64,000 bases of DNA from Sulfitobacter sp. CW3 (GTDB lineage Bacteria > Pseudomonadota > Alphaproteobacteria > Rhodobacterales > Rhodobacteraceae): positions 186,001 to 250,000 of the forward strand of contig NZ_JAHXRL010000004.1 in the NCBI RefSeq assembly GCF_019392245.1, read 5' to 3'. The translations under genes were made by a program, and so were the position numbers. Shown here one piece after another: positions 1 to 10,164 of the stretch (its first letter is position 1; each line of letters begins with the position of its first letter). A model generated the notes under the pieces. The model was not told the origin of the DNA. It was given only the letters and a program-made list of their open reading frames with translations, and did no database searches.

Positions 1-2
1 CG

Positions 3-950
3 AATGGAATATCCACGTCGCTGCCCGAAGATGTGCAGCTTGAATATGTACGTTCGATGGCAGGATTGGAAAACGTCGAAATCCTCCAGCCGGGCTATGC
101 GATCGAATATGATTATGTTGATCCAAGGGCGCTGGACCTGACACTAAGGGTGCGCAGTGTTCCCGGGCTTTTTCTTGCTGGCCAAATTAACGGCACGACC
201 GGATACGAGGAAGCGGCCGCGCAGGGCCTTGTCGCTGGTTTGAACGCCGCGCTGGTCGCCCAAGGCAAGGAGCCTGTTATTTTCAGCCGCGCGCAAAGCT
301 ATATTGGTGTGATGATCGACGATCTGACGACACGCGGCGTAACAGAACCCTATCGGATGTTCACATCTCGGGCAGAATTCCGACTGTCTTTGCGTGCGGA
401 CAACGCTGACCAACGCTTAACACCAATTGCGATGCAGCTTGGGTGCGTGTCAACGGAGCGCTCGGAGGTGTTTACGGACAAGATGAGCCGGATGGAGAAA
501 GCCATGCGGGTTCTTTCAAACACGGAATGGTCGCCTAAGGAAATTGCAGAAGCGGGTATTAAGATCAATCAAGACGGCACAAAGCGGACGGGCTTCCAGC
601 TTTTGGCTTTCCCAGATGTTGTGTTCGAAGATCTCATCACCTTGAATCCGGCGCTCGCTGATGTTGCGAATGATATTCGTCGTCAGGTGGAGCGGGACGC
701 GCTTTATGCGAACTATATTGCCCGGCAACAGCGGGATATTGACCTACTTCAGAAGGACGAAGCCCATGTTATTCCATCGAATTTTGAGTATGGTATCATT
801 GATGGCCTTTCGAATGAGCTTACTTCAAAGCTTGAGAAAACTGCACCAACGAACCTTGCTCAGGCAGCGCGGATTGACGGTATGACGCCGGCCGCCTTGA
901 CGCTTATTCTGTCGCATCTGAAGCGCGGCAGCAGAAAGAAATCGGCGTGA
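3..950 (+). CDS. mnmG: tRNA uridine-5-carboxymethylaminomethyl modification enzyme MnmG (GidA), 3' part
   Basis: This is the C-terminal half (315 residues) of MnmG, cut by the left window edge; the frame is open from base 3, upstream of the first possible start. MnmG is an FAD/NADH-dependent enzyme that works with MnmE to add carboxymethylaminomethyl groups to U34 of certain tRNAs in the cytoplasm. The visible part starts with a segment typical of the family (SLPEDVQ, then a conserved GYAIEYD) and includes [16 protein letters not shown] of the FAD domain, followed by the helical tRNA/MnmE-binding C-terminus. The full protein is usually about 620 residues. rsmG follows with a 4-nt overlap. Product is secure; only the start lies outside. 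Confidence 0.96.
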   Translation, partial: NGISTSLPEDVQLEYVRSMAGLENVEILQPGYAIEYDYVDPRALDLTLRVRSVPGLFLAGQINGTTGYEEAAAQGLVAGLNAALVAQGKEPVIFSRAQSYIGVMIDDLTTRGVTEPYRMFTSRAEFRLSLRADNADQRLTPIAMQLGCVSTERSEVFTDKMSRMEKAMRVLSNTEWSPKEIAEAGIKINQDGTKRTGFQLLAFPDVVFEDLITLNPALADVANDIRRQVERDALYANYIARQQRDIDLLQKDEAHVIPSNFEYGIIDGLSNELTSKLEKTAPTNLAQAARIDGMTPAALTLILSHLKRGSRKKSA

Positions 951-1555
951 GTGCTTTTGAGGGGGAAGATGTTTCACGTGAAACATTCGATCAGCTTACT
1001 CAGTTCGCCCAGCTCGTCGAAAGATGGACGGCAAAGATCAATCTGATCTCCAAGCCCAGCGTTCCCCATATTTGGGAGCGTCATATCAACGATTCTGTCC
1101 AGCTTTATCGTCATGCGCCCCAAGTGAATAGCTGGGTTGATCTGGGCAGCGGTGGAGGGTTCCCAGCAATTGTATTGGCGATCTTATCCAAGCAAGACGG
1201 ACGCGATACGAAATTCACTTTGGTGGAAAGCGATCAGCGCAAGTGTGTTTTCCTGCGCACTGCAATTCGCGAACTTGGATTGAACGGCGAGGTGATTAAC
1301 AAGCGGATTGAGGAGATTCCGGGGCTTGAGGCGGATATTTTGTCCGCCCGCGCGCTTTCTGACTTGTCTACGCTGCTTGGATACGCTGATCTGCACCTAA
1401 GAAAAGACGGTATCGCACTGTTCCCGAAGGGCGAAAACTGGAAGACTGAAGACGCTGACGCTAAAGCCCTCTGGCACTATACCTGTGAGCCAATTCCTAG
1501 TTTAACGAACCCTTCGGCGGCTGTACTTAGAATCAAGGATATTTCCCATGTCTGA
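947..1555 (+). CDS. rsmG: 16S rRNA (guanine527-N7)-methyltransferase RsmG (GidB)
   Basis: RsmG methylates G527 of 16S rRNA using S-adenosylmethionine. The 202-residue product has the Rossmann SAM-binding motif [12 protein letters not shown] around residues 64-75 and the acidic VESD that ends strand beta-2. The GTG start overlaps the mnmG TGA (GTGA), so translation is probably coupled. The parA start lies 8 nt inside the end of this gene. Codons 9-13 (V-S-R-E-T) encode a perfect parS site at 970-985, so this part of the gene carries both protein and DNA-binding information. Order mnmG-rsmG-parA-parB is the classical arrangement near replication origins. Confidence 0.96.
   Translation: MSAFEGEDVSRETFDQLTQFAQLVERWTAKINLISKPSVPHIWERHINDSVQLYRHAPQVNSWVDLGSGGGFPAIVLAILSKQDGRDTKFTLVESDQRKCVFLRTAIRELGLNGEVINKRIEEIPGLEADILSARALSDLSTLLGYADLHLRKDGIALFPKGENWKTEDADAKALWHYTCEPIPSLTNPSAAVLRIKDISHV
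970..985. promoter_or_regulatory. parS: parS centromere site (ParB binding)
   Basis: The 16-bp sequence TGTTTCACGTGAAACA is a perfect palindrome identical to the canonical bacterial parS consensus bound by chromosomal ParB. It lies inside the 5' end of rsmG and about 1.4 kb upstream of parB. Known biology: ParB loads at parS, spreads as a CTP-dependent clamp, and recruits ParA and SMC to segregate the origin region. No second perfect copy was seen in the window. Confidence 0.93.
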
Positions 1556-2348
1556 TCTCTCGCGCCCTGTGGGCCCCAAGATTATAGCGGTGGCAAATCA
1601 GAAAGGCGGAGTAGGTAAGACGACAACGACAATTAACCTTGCCGCGGCCCTTGCTGAGCAGGATATGCGGGTTCTGGTAGTCGATCTTGATCCGCAAGGA
1701 AATGCGTCTACCGGCCTAGGTATTGATGTTGATGACCGGGAATACACAACATATGAGCTTCTCCTCGAAGATATTGGCTTGGATAAGGTGATCTTAGAGA
1801 CCGAGACGCCAGGCTTGCATATCGTACCGGCGACGGTGGACCTTAGTTCTGCTGACCTGGAATTGATCTCAAATGAGAAGCGAAGCTTTCTTTTGCACGA
1901 TGCGCTGCGTCAGACCCAGATGGATGGCTATGCATTCGACTACATTTTGATCGATTGCCCACCGTCGCTAAACTTGCTGACCGTAAACGCGATGATTGCA
2001 GCACATTCCGTTCTGGTGCCGCTGCAAAGCGAATTTTTTGCGCTTGAGGGGCTTTCGCAGCTTATGCTGACGATACGAGAAGTCCGGCAAAGCGGGAATA
2101 AAAACCTTCGGATTGAAGGGGTTGTGCTGACGATGTACGATCAGCGTAACAATCTGTCTCAACAAGTTGAGCAGGATGCGCGCGCGAATTTGGGAGAACT
2201 TGTTTACAAAACAGTGATCCCTCGAAATGTGCGCGTGAGCGAAGCACCCAGTTTTTCGATGCCGGTGTTAAGCTATGATAGCGGGTCCAAAGGCGCAAAA
2301 GCGTATCGCGATCTCGCGCGAGAGATTTTGGAAAATGGCGTAATCTAG
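1548..2348 (+). CDS. parA: Chromosome partitioning ATPase ParA (Soj family)
   Basis: ParA is the Walker-type ATPase that moves ParB-parS complexes over the nucleoid. The 266-residue protein carries the deviant Walker A motif KGGVGKTT near residue 19, switch I DLDPQGNASTG, and Walker B FDYILIDCPPSL. The start overlaps the rsmG end by 8 nt and parB follows 10 nt downstream, so mnmG-rsmG-parA-parB looks like one transcription unit. Length and motifs match chromosomal rather than plasmid ParA, which usually has an extra N-terminal DNA-binding domain. Confidence 0.96.
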   Translation: MSDLSRPVGPKIIAVANQKGGVGKTTTTINLAAALAEQDMRVLVVDLDPQGNASTGLGIDVDDREYTTYELLLEDIGLDKVILETETPGLHIVPATVDLSSADLELISNEKRSFLLHDALRQTQMDGYAFDYILIDCPPSLNLLTVNAMIAAHSVLVPLQSEFFALEGLSQLMLTIREVRQSGNKNLRIEGVVLTMYDQRNNLSQQVEQDARANLGELVYKTVIPRNVRVSEAPSFSMPVLSYDSGSKGAKAYRDLAREILENGVI

Positions 2349-2358
2349 GGGCAGAGTG

Positions 2359-3246
2359 ATGGCAGACAAAGAAAAACGGCGCGGGCTTGGGCGTGGCCTT
2401 TCGGCATTGATGGCAGATGTGGCCGAGACGCAGTCGGTTGCATCCGAAGGTGCCGCCGAACGGTATGTACCAATTGAAAAGATTTCGCCTAATCCGGAGC
2501 AGCCAAGAAAACGGTTTGACCCTGAAGATCTGGATGATTTGGCGAATTCGATCAAGGAAAAGGGCGTCATCCAGCCGTTGATCGTGCGCCAAAGGCAGGA
2601 TGGAACGTTTGAGATTGTCGCAGGCGAGCGCCGCTGGCGCGCGTCCCAGATGGCGAAATTGCATGAACTTCCTGTTATTGTTCGCGAGTTTACCGATGTT
2701 GAGGTCCTTGAGGTCGCGATTATCGAAAACATCCAACGCGCTGACCTGAACTCGATCGAGGAGGCCGCCGGTTACCGTCAGCTGATGGACAAATTCGGCC
2801 ACACCCAAGAGAAAATGGCCGAGGCGCTTGGCAAAAGCCGTAGTCATATCGCGAACTTGTTGCGGCTATTGAACCTTCCTGAAAGCGTGCTTGAGATGGT
2901 GCGGGTCGGCGATTTGACTGCAGGTCACGCCAGGACGCTGGTCCCTGCGGATGATCCGGTAAAGCTGGCCAAGCAGATTATCGCTGGTGGCTTGTCGGTT
3001 CGCGCGACAGAGGCATTGGTTAAAAAGGATCAAGCTGGCGGCAGTGATACCGGCGAGAGAAAAGCTCCGAAAACGATGGCCGAGAAAGACGCAGACACCC
3101 GCGCGCTTGAGGGCGATCTGTCTGCCAGCTTGGGTATGAAGGTGACGTTGAACCACAAGCCCGGCCAAGAATCGGGCCAGATGGTGCTGAGCTACAAGAC
3201 AATGGATGAGCTGGACGAGCTGTGCCGGCTGATCTCTGGCAGCTAG
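2359..3246 (+). CDS. parB: Chromosome partitioning protein ParB
   Basis: ParB binds parS and spreads along DNA as a CTP-gated clamp. The protein (295 residues from the ATG at 2359; a GTG one codon earlier at 2356 is also possible) begins with the basic GLGRGLSALM segment that stimulates ParA. It then has the CTPase/ParB-Srx core with ERRWRAS and ENIQRADL, a central HTH around TQEKMAEALGKSRSHIANLLRL split over two helices, and a C-terminal dimerization domain ending CRLISGS. Its TAG stop shares the palindrome CTAG with the stop of the convergent hemW. The cognate parS is at 970-985. Confidence 0.96.
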   Translation: MADKEKRRGLGRGLSALMADVAETQSVASEGAAERYVPIEKISPNPEQPRKRFDPEDLDDLANSIKEKGVIQPLIVRQRQDGTFEIVAGERRWRASQMAKLHELPVIVREFTDVEVLEVAIIENIQRADLNSIEEAAGYRQLMDKFGHTQEKMAEALGKSRSHIANLLRLLNLPESVLEMVRVGDLTAGHARTLVPADDPVKLAKQIIAGGLSVRATEALVKKDQAGGSDTGERKAPKTMAEKDADTRALEGDLSASLGMKVTLNHKPGQESGQMVLSYKTMDELDELCRLISGS

Positions 3247-4400
3247 TCGGAGAGTAGCTCTGCCAAAATTGCGTTAAGAACCATAAAACCTTGGTTTGTA
3301 ACGGTTAACTGATCTTGAACCAAATTGATCATCCCGATGTCTTGCATCCGGATGATCTTTTTCTTTGCGAGGGGCGCACCAGCCAGCGCGGTGTAGCGTT
3401 TTAGGTCAACGCCTTCCTTCAAGCGCAAGCCCATCATCAGAAATTCGCTGGCCTGATCCGCAGAGGCGAGCATCTCTCGGGGCTTTTCGGTCTTGCCAGA
3501 GGTGGAAGCGTCGAGCCACCGCTTGGGGTTGCTAAAGCATTCCGTGGCATATCGGTTGCCGTTTTGCGTCAGCCGCCCATGCGCGCCGGGCCCGATCCCC
3601 AGGTAATCGCCGTAGCGCCAATAAATGAGATTGTGCCGCGACTGCGCGCCGTCACTAGCATGGTTTGAAACCTCATAAGATGGCATTCCCATCTCGTCGC
3701 AAATCTCTTGCGTGGCGGCGTACATGTCCGCGCCCAGATCATCGTCAGGCAGTCCGCGCAGCTTGCCAATCGCATAGCGATCACCAAAAGCGGTGCCCTG
3801 TTCGATGGTCAGCTGATAAAGGGAGATATGGTCTATCGCCAGCGATAGTGCCTGTTTCAGTTCGGTCCGCCAATCGGACAGCGTTTGGTTCTGACGGCCA
3901 TAAATCAGGTCGAAACTGACCCGTTCGAATGTTGAACGGGCGATATCAAATGCGGCTAATGCCTCGGCGGCGGTGTGAATGCGGCCAAGCCTTTTGAGGT
4001 CGGCATCGTTTAACGCTTGAATGCCCATCGATACGCGGTTCACGCCTGCGTCACGAAACCCTTTGAAACGTCCGGCCTCGACCGATCCAGGGTTCGCCTC
4101 GAGGGTGATTTCCATGTCATTTGCGACGGGCCAAAGCCGATAGATCGCAGCAATGACATCCGCGACGATCTCGGGGTCCATCAAGCTGGGTGTGCCGCCG
4201 CCAAAAAACACCGCATTCAGCACGCGCCCCTTGGTTTCTGCGGCACCGCGCTCAAGCTCAAGCAGATAGGCGTCGCGCCAAGCGCGTTGATCAATTTTGC
4301 GACTAACGTGGCTGTTAAAGTCACAATACGGGCATTTAGCCTCGCAAAAGGGCCAGTGGATATAGAGCCCGAAACCGCCCTGACGCCAGTCCTCAGTCAA
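3243..4400 (-). CDS. hemW: Radical SAM heme chaperone HemW
   Basis: HemW is a radical-SAM-family protein that inserts heme into acceptor proteins; older annotations call it coproporphyrinogen III oxidase-like. The cluster motif C-x3-C-x2-C is seen in [11 protein letters not shown] near residue 20, with the usual FFGGGTPS, and a HemN C-terminal domain ends the protein. It is 385 residues, normal for the family. The chosen start is TTG at 4400 because the family begins just before GLYIHWPFC and no ATG is available; it overlaps the rdgB stop by 8 nt. rph-rdgB-hemW form a minus-strand operon. Confidence 0.93.
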   Translation of the reverse strand: MTEDWRQGGFGLYIHWPFCEAKCPYCDFNSHVSRKIDQRAWRDAYLLELERGAAETKGRVLNAVFFGGGTPSLMDPEIVADVIAAIYRLWPVANDMEITLEANPGSVEAGRFKGFRDAGVNRVSMGIQALNDADLKRLGRIHTAAEALAAFDIARSTFERVSFDLIYGRQNQTLSDWRTELKQALSLAIDHISLYQLTIEQGTAFGDRYAIGKLRGLPDDDLGADMYAATQEICDEMGMPSYEVSNHASDGAQSRHNLIYWRYGDYLGIGPGAHGRLTQNGNRYATECFSNPKRWLDASTSGKTEKPREMLASADQASEFLMMGLRLKEGVDLKRYTALAGAPLAKKKIIRMQDIGMINLVQDQLTVTNQGFMVLNAILAELLSD

Positions 4401-5004
4401 AACAGGCCGACGTCAGTTTGGTGAACGCATCAGCGCGGTGGCTGATTTTGTTTTTCTCGACATGGGACATTTCGGCAAATGTCTGATCATAGCCATCGGG
4501 CTGGAACATGGGGTCATAGCCATGGCCGATCTGGCCGCGCATGGGCCAAACCAGGGTTCCGTTTACACGGCCTTCGAAAATCTCTTCGTGTCCGTCGGGC
4601 CACGCGAGCACCAAAGTCGCGCAAAATCGTGCGCGGCGCGGGTGAGGGGCGTTCTTTTCCTCGAGCAAGTTATGGGTTTTTGTCATCGCCATAACGAAAT
4701 CGCGGCCATTGGGGGTCTCGGACCAATCAGCGGTATAGACGCCGGGGGCACCATCCAGTGCTTCGACCTCGATGCCGGAATCATCCGCGAGTGCAGGCAG
4801 GCCGGTGGCTTTTACCGCGGCAACAGCTTTGATCCGGGCGTTACCGATAAAATTGTCTTCAGTTTCTTCCGGCTCGGCCAGCTTCATCTCGGCGGCACCG
4901 ACAACGCGCACACCGAAGGGCGCGAAAAGTTCGGCCATTTCCTTGAGCTTGCCAGCGTTGTGGGTGGCGATCAGGATTTGATCGCCGGTGAATTTACGTG
5001 TCAT
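4393..5004 (-). CDS. rdgB: XTP/dITP pyrophosphatase (RdgB/HAM1 family)
   Basis: RdgB hydrolyses non-canonical purine nucleoside triphosphates (dITP, XTP) to monophosphates and keeps them out of DNA and RNA. The 203-residue protein shows the family landmarks: [10 protein letters not shown] at the N-terminus, [20 protein letters not shown] in the middle, [10 protein letters not shown], and [10 protein letters not shown] near the end. Its ATG overlaps the rph stop (ATGA, 4 nt) and its stop overlaps hemW by 8 nt, so the three genes are translationally coupled. The rph-rdgB pairing is widespread in proteobacteria. Confidence 0.96.
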   Translation of the reverse strand: MTRKFTGDQILIATHNAGKLKEMAELFAPFGVRVVGAAEMKLAEPEETEDNFIGNARIKAVAAVKATGLPALADDSGIEVEALDGAPGVYTADWSETPNGRDFVMAMTKTHNLLEEKNAPHPRRARFCATLVLAWPDGHEEIFEGRVNGTLVWPMRGQIGHGYDPMFQPDGYDQTFAEMSHVEKNKISHRADAFTKLTSACFD

Positions 5005-5714
5005 GCAGTGGCTTCTTTTTGAATATTAACCAGCTCGGTCACGCCTTTTTCAGCAAGGTCCATCAACTGGTTCATTTGGTCACGGGAATAGGTCGATCCC
5101 TCGGCGCTCATCTGGATTTCAATCAACCGACCGGTGCTGGTCATGATAAAGTTTCCGTCAACGCCTGCCTCTGAATCCTCGGGGTAGTCGAGATCAAGAA
5201 CCGGCTGACCGGCATAGATGCCGCAGCTGATCGCGGCGACCGGATCAACCAAAGGGTCGCTGGTAACGTCGCCGGCTTTCATCAGTTTGTTCACGGCCAG
5301 TTTCAACGCGATCCAACCACCCGTGATGGACGCGCAGCGTGTGCCGCCGTCGGCCTGCAAAACATCACAGTCGATGGTGATCTGACGTTCGCCCAAGGCG
5401 CTGCGATCAACGCCCGCGCGCAGGGCACGGCCGATTAGGCGCTGGATTTCAACGGTACGCCCGCCTTGTTTGCCCATCGCAGATTCACGGCGCATGCGGG
5501 TGTTCGTGGCGCGGGGCAACATGCCGTATTCTGCAGTGACCCAGCCCAGACCGGACCCTTTGATGAATGGCGGCACGCGGTCTTCGATGGTGGCGGTGCA
5601 CAGGACATGCGTATCACCCATCTTGATCAGGGCAGAGCCTTCGGCGTGTTTGGTAAAGCCTGTTTCAACAGACACGGCACGCATTTCGTCAAGTTTCCGA
5701 CCAGAGGGGCGCAT
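5001..5714 (-). CDS. rph: Ribonuclease PH
   Basis: RNase PH is a phosphate-dependent 3'-5' exoribonuclease that trims tRNA 3' ends. The 237 residues match the family length. Visible motifs include MRPSGR at the start, [14 protein letters not shown], the basic [12 protein letters not shown] loop, the [12 protein letters not shown] catalytic region and STGRLIEIQ. An AAAGGA ribosome-binding site precedes the ATG. It is the first gene of rph-rdgB-hemW and is divergent from hrcA across a 99-bp intergenic region. Confidence 0.97.
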   Translation of the reverse strand: MRPSGRKLDEMRAVSVETGFTKHAEGSALIKMGDTHVLCTATIEDRVPPFIKGSGLGWVTAEYGMLPRATNTRMRRESAMGKQGGRTVEIQRLIGRALRAGVDRSALGERQITIDCDVLQADGGTRCASITGGWIALKLAVNKLMKAGDVTSDPLVDPVAAISCGIYAGQPVLDLDYPEDSEAGVDGNFIMTSTGRLIEIQMSAEGSTYSRDQMNQLMDLAEKGVTELVNIQKEATA

Positions 5715-5736
5715 AAGATTATCCTTTTTGATTTAC

Positions 5737-5777
5737 ATCGGGGATAACGCCGCACGCTGTGCTGATGCAACCCCGAT
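5737..5777. promoter_or_regulatory. Inverted repeat between rph and hrcA
   Basis: ATCGGGG (5737-5743) and CCCCGAT (5771-5777) form 7-bp inverted arms separated by 27 bases in the divergent rph/hrcA promoter region. This is not the CIRCE element normally bound by HrcA (TTAGCACTC-N9-GAGTGCTAA). It may be an operator or chance; no function is claimed. Confidence 0.3.
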
Positions 5778-5805
5778 TGACGTTTCGGGCTCTAGCCCTT
5801 CTACT
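5777..5805 (+). promoter_or_regulatory. Candidate promoter for hrcA-grpE
   Basis: TTGACG (5777-5782), a 17-base spacer and TCTACT (5800-5805) resemble a sigma-70-type promoter. Transcription would then start within a few bases of the hrcA ATG at 5814, and no Shine-Dalgarno is visible before that ATG. If real, the hrcA message would be nearly leaderless. Confidence 0.35.
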
Positions 5806-5813
5806 AAGTCATC

Positions 5814-6878
5814 ATGGAAAAAATACCTACAGTTCTAGATGAAATGAATGATCGGTCGCGCGAGGTGTTTCGCCGCGTGGTCGAAGGATATTTGGCGAAT
5901 GGCGATCCGGTGGGGTCACGCACGCTAACACGGGAATTCAGCGAAAAGGTAAGCGCCGCGACGATCCGGAATGTGATGCAGGATCTGGAGTATATGGGTT
6001 TGCTTGGCAGTCCCCATGTCAGCGCTGGCCGTATTCCGACGCAAATGGGGCTGCGGATGTTCGTCGACGGGATGATCGAAATCGGGGATCCGACGGATAT
6101 CGACCGCGAAAAAATCGATGCGACCATGGGCGATAATGGTGCCGATGTTGGCGGCATATTGGACCGTGTCGGATCAGCGTTGTCTGGCGTGACACAAGGC
6201 GCATCTTTGGTGCTGACCCCGAAACACGAAGCACCGATCAAACATATCGAATTCGTCTCTCTTTCGCAGGATAGAGCCTTAGTCGTACTCGTGTTTTCGG
6301 ATGGCCATGTGGAAAATCGCCTGTTCACGCCACCGCCCGGTCAGACGCCCAGCAGCATGCGAGAGGCGGCAAATTTCCTGAATGCTTTGGTTGAAGGCAA
6401 AACCATATCGGAACTTCAGCGGACCATTACGGTTCAGATCAACCAGCGCCGGCAAGAGATTGATATTCTGGCCAGGCAGTTGGTCGAAAGCGGGTTGGCC
6501 TTGTGGCAAGACGACGGAGAGCACCCCGAGCGGTTGATCGTGCGGGGCCGTTCGAATTTGATCAACACCGAGGGTGAGGCCGAGAATGTAGAGCTGATCC
6601 GGCAATTGTTTGATGATCTGGAACGTAAGCGGGATATTGCTGAATTTCTCGAACTTGCGGATGGTGGGGACGGTGTGCGCATTTTTATTGGGTCTGAGAA
6701 CAAACTTTTTTCACTTTCGGGTTCCTCTCTGGTCGTTTCCCCTTATATGAACGCTGATCGTAAGGTGATTGGTGCCGTCGGCGTGATTGGCCCCACCCGC
6801 CTTAATTATGGACGTATCGTGCCGATTGTGAATTACACGGCGCAGCTGGTTGGGAAACTTATCTCGAACCGCAGCTAG
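5814..6878 (+). CDS. hrcA: Heat-inducible transcription repressor HrcA
   Basis: HrcA represses class I heat-shock genes (groESL, sometimes dnaK) by binding CIRCE elements and needs GroEL for activity. The 354-residue protein has an N-terminal winged helix with the typical SREVFRRVVEGYLANGDPVG region and DLEYMGLL, a long central domain, and the C-terminal VVSPYMN and GVIGPTRLNYGRIVPIV signature. grpE follows 9 nt downstream, the common hrcA-grpE pairing. No CIRCE element is present upstream, so its targets lie elsewhere. Confidence 0.95.
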   Translation: MEKIPTVLDEMNDRSREVFRRVVEGYLANGDPVGSRTLTREFSEKVSAATIRNVMQDLEYMGLLGSPHVSAGRIPTQMGLRMFVDGMIEIGDPTDIDREKIDATMGDNGADVGGILDRVGSALSGVTQGASLVLTPKHEAPIKHIEFVSLSQDRALVVLVFSDGHVENRLFTPPPGQTPSSMREAANFLNALVEGKTISELQRTITVQINQRRQEIDILARQLVESGLALWQDDGEHPERLIVRGRSNLINTEGEAENVELIRQLFDDLERKRDIAEFLELADGGDGVRIFIGSENKLFSLSGSSLVVSPYMNADRKVIGAVGVIGPTRLNYGRIVPIVNYTAQLVGKLISNRS

Positions 6879-6887
6879 AGGTGGAAT

Positions 6888-7451
6888 ATGGCAGAGCCGA
6901 GAGACAACGAATTTTTGGATAACATTGATGATGCAGAGGCCGAAGCCTATGCGGATGAAATGGAAGAGATTGGCGATGAAGCGTTGGAGCTGGATCAGCT
7001 GCGCGCCGAGCGTGACCTATTGAAAGACCGCTTTATGCGCGCGCTGGCCGATGCCGAAAACGCGCGCAAGCGGTCGGATAAAGACCGTCGTGAAGCAGAA
7101 AACTATGGCGGGTCCAAACTGGCCCGCGACATGCTGCCAGTGTACGACAACATGAAGCGCGCGTTGGAAGCCGTGACGGAAGAGCAGCGCGTGATTTCCG
7201 GGCCGCTGTTGGAAGGCATCGAACTGACAATGCGCGAGCTTTTGAACGTGTTCAAAAAGCACGGCATTGAAGTTATCGCCCCCGAGGTTGGTGACAAGTT
7301 TGACCCGCAGCAGCATCAGGCGATGTTCGAAGCGCCGGTTCCTGGCACCGTAGCCGGAGAGATCATTCAGGTCGCGACCGAGGGATTCATGCTGCACGAC
7401 CGCCTGCTGCGCCCTGCGCAAGTTGGCGTTTCGTCAATGCCCGCAAGCTAA
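6888..7451 (+). CDS. grpE: Nucleotide exchange factor GrpE
   Basis: GrpE dimers release ADP from DnaK during the chaperone cycle. The 187-residue protein has an acidic N-terminus (about 50 residues), a long coiled coil from LDQLRAERDLLKDRF onward, and the C-terminal beta domain with HGIEVIAPEVGDKFDPQQHQ, which contacts DnaK. The GAGGTGG ribosome-binding site lies just before the ATG at 6888. It is the last gene of hrcA-grpE; a hairpin terminator follows about 60 bp downstream. dnaK is not in the window. Confidence 0.96.
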   Translation: MAEPRDNEFLDNIDDAEAEAYADEMEEIGDEALELDQLRAERDLLKDRFMRALADAENARKRSDKDRREAENYGGSKLARDMLPVYDNMKRALEAVTEEQRVISGPLLEGIELTMRELLNVFKKHGIEVIAPEVGDKFDPQQHQAMFEAPVPGTVAGEIIQVATEGFMLHDRLLRPAQVGVSSMPAS

Positions 7452-7511
7452 GGCGTTTTGATCTAGCTGCGGACCCTTCGGGGAGGATTTACTTCCATTT
7501 GGAATACGAGG

Positions 7512-7540
7512 GAGGCGGTCAATCTTTGGCCGCCTCTTTT
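7512..7540 (+). terminator. Rho-independent terminator after grpE
   Basis: A 9-bp stem (7512-7520 with 7528-7536, one G-T pair) around a 7-base loop is followed by TTTT at 7537-7540. The right arm forms the last codons of the convergent mutS gene, so this DNA serves as terminator on one strand and coding sequence on the other. Confidence 0.75.
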
Positions 7541-10164
7541 AGTTTGTAAAGCAGATCAAGGGCTTCGCGGGGCGTAAGTTCATCCGGCAAGATATCAGCG
7601 AGGGCCGTTTCAACTTTGGATACCTTTGCGGGTTTTGGTGGCGGGGTGGGGCTGACGGCAAACAGTGGCAGGTCGTCGATCAGCGTTTTTTGTGTGGCCC
7701 CGCCCTCGCGTTCGCCTTTTTCAAGCGCTTCTAGAACAACGCGGGCGCGGGCGATTACGGATTGCGGCAGGCCCGCGAGCTGGGCCACTTGAACACCGTA
7801 TGATCTGTCAGCGGCACCCTTCTTGACCTCGTGAAGAAAGATAACCTCGCCTTCCCATTCTTTGACCGTGACGGTCGCATTTTCGACGCCGTCCAGTTTG
7901 TTCGATAGCGCGGTCATCTCGTGGTAATGCGTGGCGAACAGTGCGCGCGAGCGGTTCACATCGTGCAGATGTTCCAATGTTGCCCATGCAATCGAAAGCC
8001 CGTCATAGGTTGCTGTGCCACGTCCGATTTCATCCAGAATGACCAAGGCACGATCATCTGCCTGATTAAGGATTGCTGCGGTTTCGACCATTTCAACCAT
8101 GAAGGTCGATCGCCCGCGGGCAAGATCGTCAGATGCGCCGACGCGGCTGAAAATTTGGCTGACCAACCCGATATGTGCGGCGGTCGCCGGGACATAGCTG
8201 CCCATTTGCGCCATTAGGGCGATCAATGCGTTCTGGCGCAGAAAGGTGGATTTACCCGCCATGTTCGGGCCGGTCAGCAACCAGATTTGCGCGTTTTCGC
8301 CGCTTGCGGACAATGTGCAATCATTGGCGATAAAGGCGGCACCGGATTGCTGCGCCAAAGCACGTTCCACGACGGGATGACGTCCGCCTGAAATATCAAA
8401 AGCACGAGAGTTATCGACACGTGGCTTGGCCCAGTTTTCGGACTGCGCCAATTCGGCCAGCGCGGTGGCCAAATCAATCTCGGCGAGACCCGCAGAGACG
8501 ACACCAATCGGACCTGCCTCCGCCAGAATTGCGGCTTTTAGCGTTTCATAGAGCCGTTTTTCAATCTCAAGCGCGTGATTGCCCGCGTTGAGGATTTTGG
8601 TTTCCATTTCGGACAGTTCTACGGTGGTAAAGCGGACCTGGTTTGCGGTGGTTTGCCGGTGGATAAAGGTTTCGGATAGCGGCGCTGAAAGCATTTTTTC
8701 GGCGTGGGTCGAGGTAACTTCGATGAAATAGCCCAAGACGTTGTTGTGCTTGATCTTGAGGGCGGAAATCCCCGTTGTCGAAACGAATTCCTGCTGCATT
8801 TGCGCGATAACGCTGCGGCCTTCGTCGCGCAGGGTGCGGACTTCGTCGAGTTCGCTATTATAGCCGGGGGCGATGAACCCACCATCGCGGGCCAAAAGCG
8901 GTGGTTCGGCAATCAGCGCCTGATCCAGCAGATCAATAAGCGCGTCATGACCCCGCAACCCTTTGATTGCTTGAGACAAAAGCTCGGGCATGTCGCTACT
9001 GTCGGTCTTGTCTGCAAGTTGGCTGGCTTCTGCGAGGCCATTGCGAATTGCGGCCAGATCACGGGGACCGCCGCGGTCTAGCGACAGGCGTGACAATGCG
9101 CGCTCGAGATCGGGAACATTGCGCAGATGTTCGCGGATATCATGGCGCAAACGGCTGTTTTCAAGGGCAAAGGTTATCGCGTCTAATCTGGCATGAATTG
9201 TCTCTAATACGCGGGATGGGGATGAAATACGTCGTTCCAACAGACGCCCGCCACCAGCGGTAACGGTTTTGTCCATGACAGACAGAAGCGTACCGGCGCG
9301 GCCACCAGAAAGGGCGTGGGTCAGTTCAAGATTGCGGCGCGTGGCGGTATCAATCTGAACGCTGCGGGCCTCGGATTCCTTTTGCGGCGGGCGCAGCAGG
9401 GGCAGTTTACCCTTTTGGGTGATTTCAAGATATTCGATGACGGCACCCATGGCCGAAATATCAGCGCGTTCAAAACTGCCAAAGGCATCAAGCGAGCTGA
9501 CCCCGAACAGATCACAAACGCTTTTCTCGGCGCTGGTGCTGTCAAAGGCGGAGCGGGCGAGGGGCGTCAGCGATAGATTAAAGTCGGCAACCAACTCGCG
9601 GAGATCGTCTTCTTTAGTTTCGGATACGATGAGTTCCGAGGGGGACAGGCGCGCCAGTTCCGGGCCGAGCCGGGCCAAAGTTAAGGGCATCACGTGAAAT
9701 GCACCGGTGGAAATATCCACCCAAGCCAGGGCATGTTGGCCGCGCACCTCGGCAAAAGCGGCAAGGAAGTTATGGCGCCGCGCGTCGAGAAGGGATTCTT
9801 CGGTCAATGTGCCGGGCGTTACCAAACGCACCACATCGCGTTTGACGATCGCCTTGTATCCACGTTTTTTGGCTTCCGCGGGGCTTTCCATTTGTTCGCA
9901 GACGGCGACGCGAAACCCTTTGCGGATCAGCGTCAGCAGGTACCCTTCGGCGGCATGAACCGGAACGCCACACATTGCGATGTCTTCGCCACCATGCTTG
10001 CCCCGTTTGGTTAGCGCAATATCCAACGCTTCGGCTGCGGCGACGGCATCATCAAAAAACATCTCATAGAAGTCGCCCATGCGGTAAAACAGCAAGGCAT
10101 CAGGATATTGCGCCTTCAACTCGAGATACTGCGCCATCATTGGCGTGATTTTTTCGTCGCTCAC
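7519..10164 (-). CDS. mutS: DNA mismatch repair protein MutS
   Basis: MutS recognises base mismatches and small loops and recruits MutL. The product is 881 residues from the GTG at 10164, chosen because AGGGG lies at proper spacing upstream; the frame is open further upstream to 10284 but that extension does not look like MutS. The mismatch-reading Phe-X-Glu motif is in [10 protein letters not shown], the connector and lever/clamp regions follow, and the ATPase has Walker [17 protein letters not shown] and Walker [17 protein letters not shown]. The stop overlaps the grpE terminator. Confidence 0.95.
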   Translation of the reverse strand: MSDEKITPMMAQYLELKAQYPDALLFYRMGDFYEMFFDDAVAAAEALDIALTKRGKHGGEDIAMCGVPVHAAEGYLLTLIRKGFRVAVCEQMESPAEAKKRGYKAIVKRDVVRLVTPGTLTEESLLDARRHNFLAAFAEVRGQHALAWVDISTGAFHVMPLTLARLGPELARLSPSELIVSETKEDDLRELVADFNLSLTPLARSAFDSTSAEKSVCDLFGVSSLDAFGSFERADISAMGAVIEYLEITQKGKLPLLRPPQKESEARSVQIDTATRRNLELTHALSGGRAGTLLSVMDKTVTAGGGRLLERRISSPSRVLETIHARLDAITFALENSRLRHDIREHLRNVPDLERALSRLSLDRGGPRDLAAIRNGLAEASQLADKTDSSDMPELLSQAIKGLRGHDALIDLLDQALIAEPPLLARDGGFIAPGYNSELDEVRTLRDEGRSVIAQMQQEFVSTTGISALKIKHNNVLGYFIEVTSTHAEKMLSAPLSETFIHRQTTANQVRFTTVELSEMETKILNAGNHALEIEKRLYETLKAAILAEAGPIGVVSAGLAEIDLATALAELAQSENWAKPRVDNSRAFDISGGRHPVVERALAQQSGAAFIANDCTLSASGENAQIWLLTGPNMAGKSTFLRQNALIALMAQMGSYVPATAAHIGLVSQIFSRVGASDDLARGRSTFMVEMVETAAILNQADDRALVILDEIGRGTATYDGLSIAWATLEHLHDVNRSRALFATHYHEMTALSNKLDGVENATVTVKEWEGEVIFLHEVKKGAADRSYGVQVAQLAGLPQSVIARARVVLEALEKGEREGGATQKTLIDDLPLFAVSPTPPPKPAKVSKVETALADILPDELTPREALDLLYKLKEAAKD

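Noticed and set aside
2062..2847. Antisense frame of 261 codons opposite parA/parB
   Set aside because: It lies wholly opposite two certain genes and has no similarity I recognise.
5715..5813. CIRCE element for HrcA
   Set aside because: No TTAGCACTC-N9-GAGTGCTAA-like sequence is present in the region.
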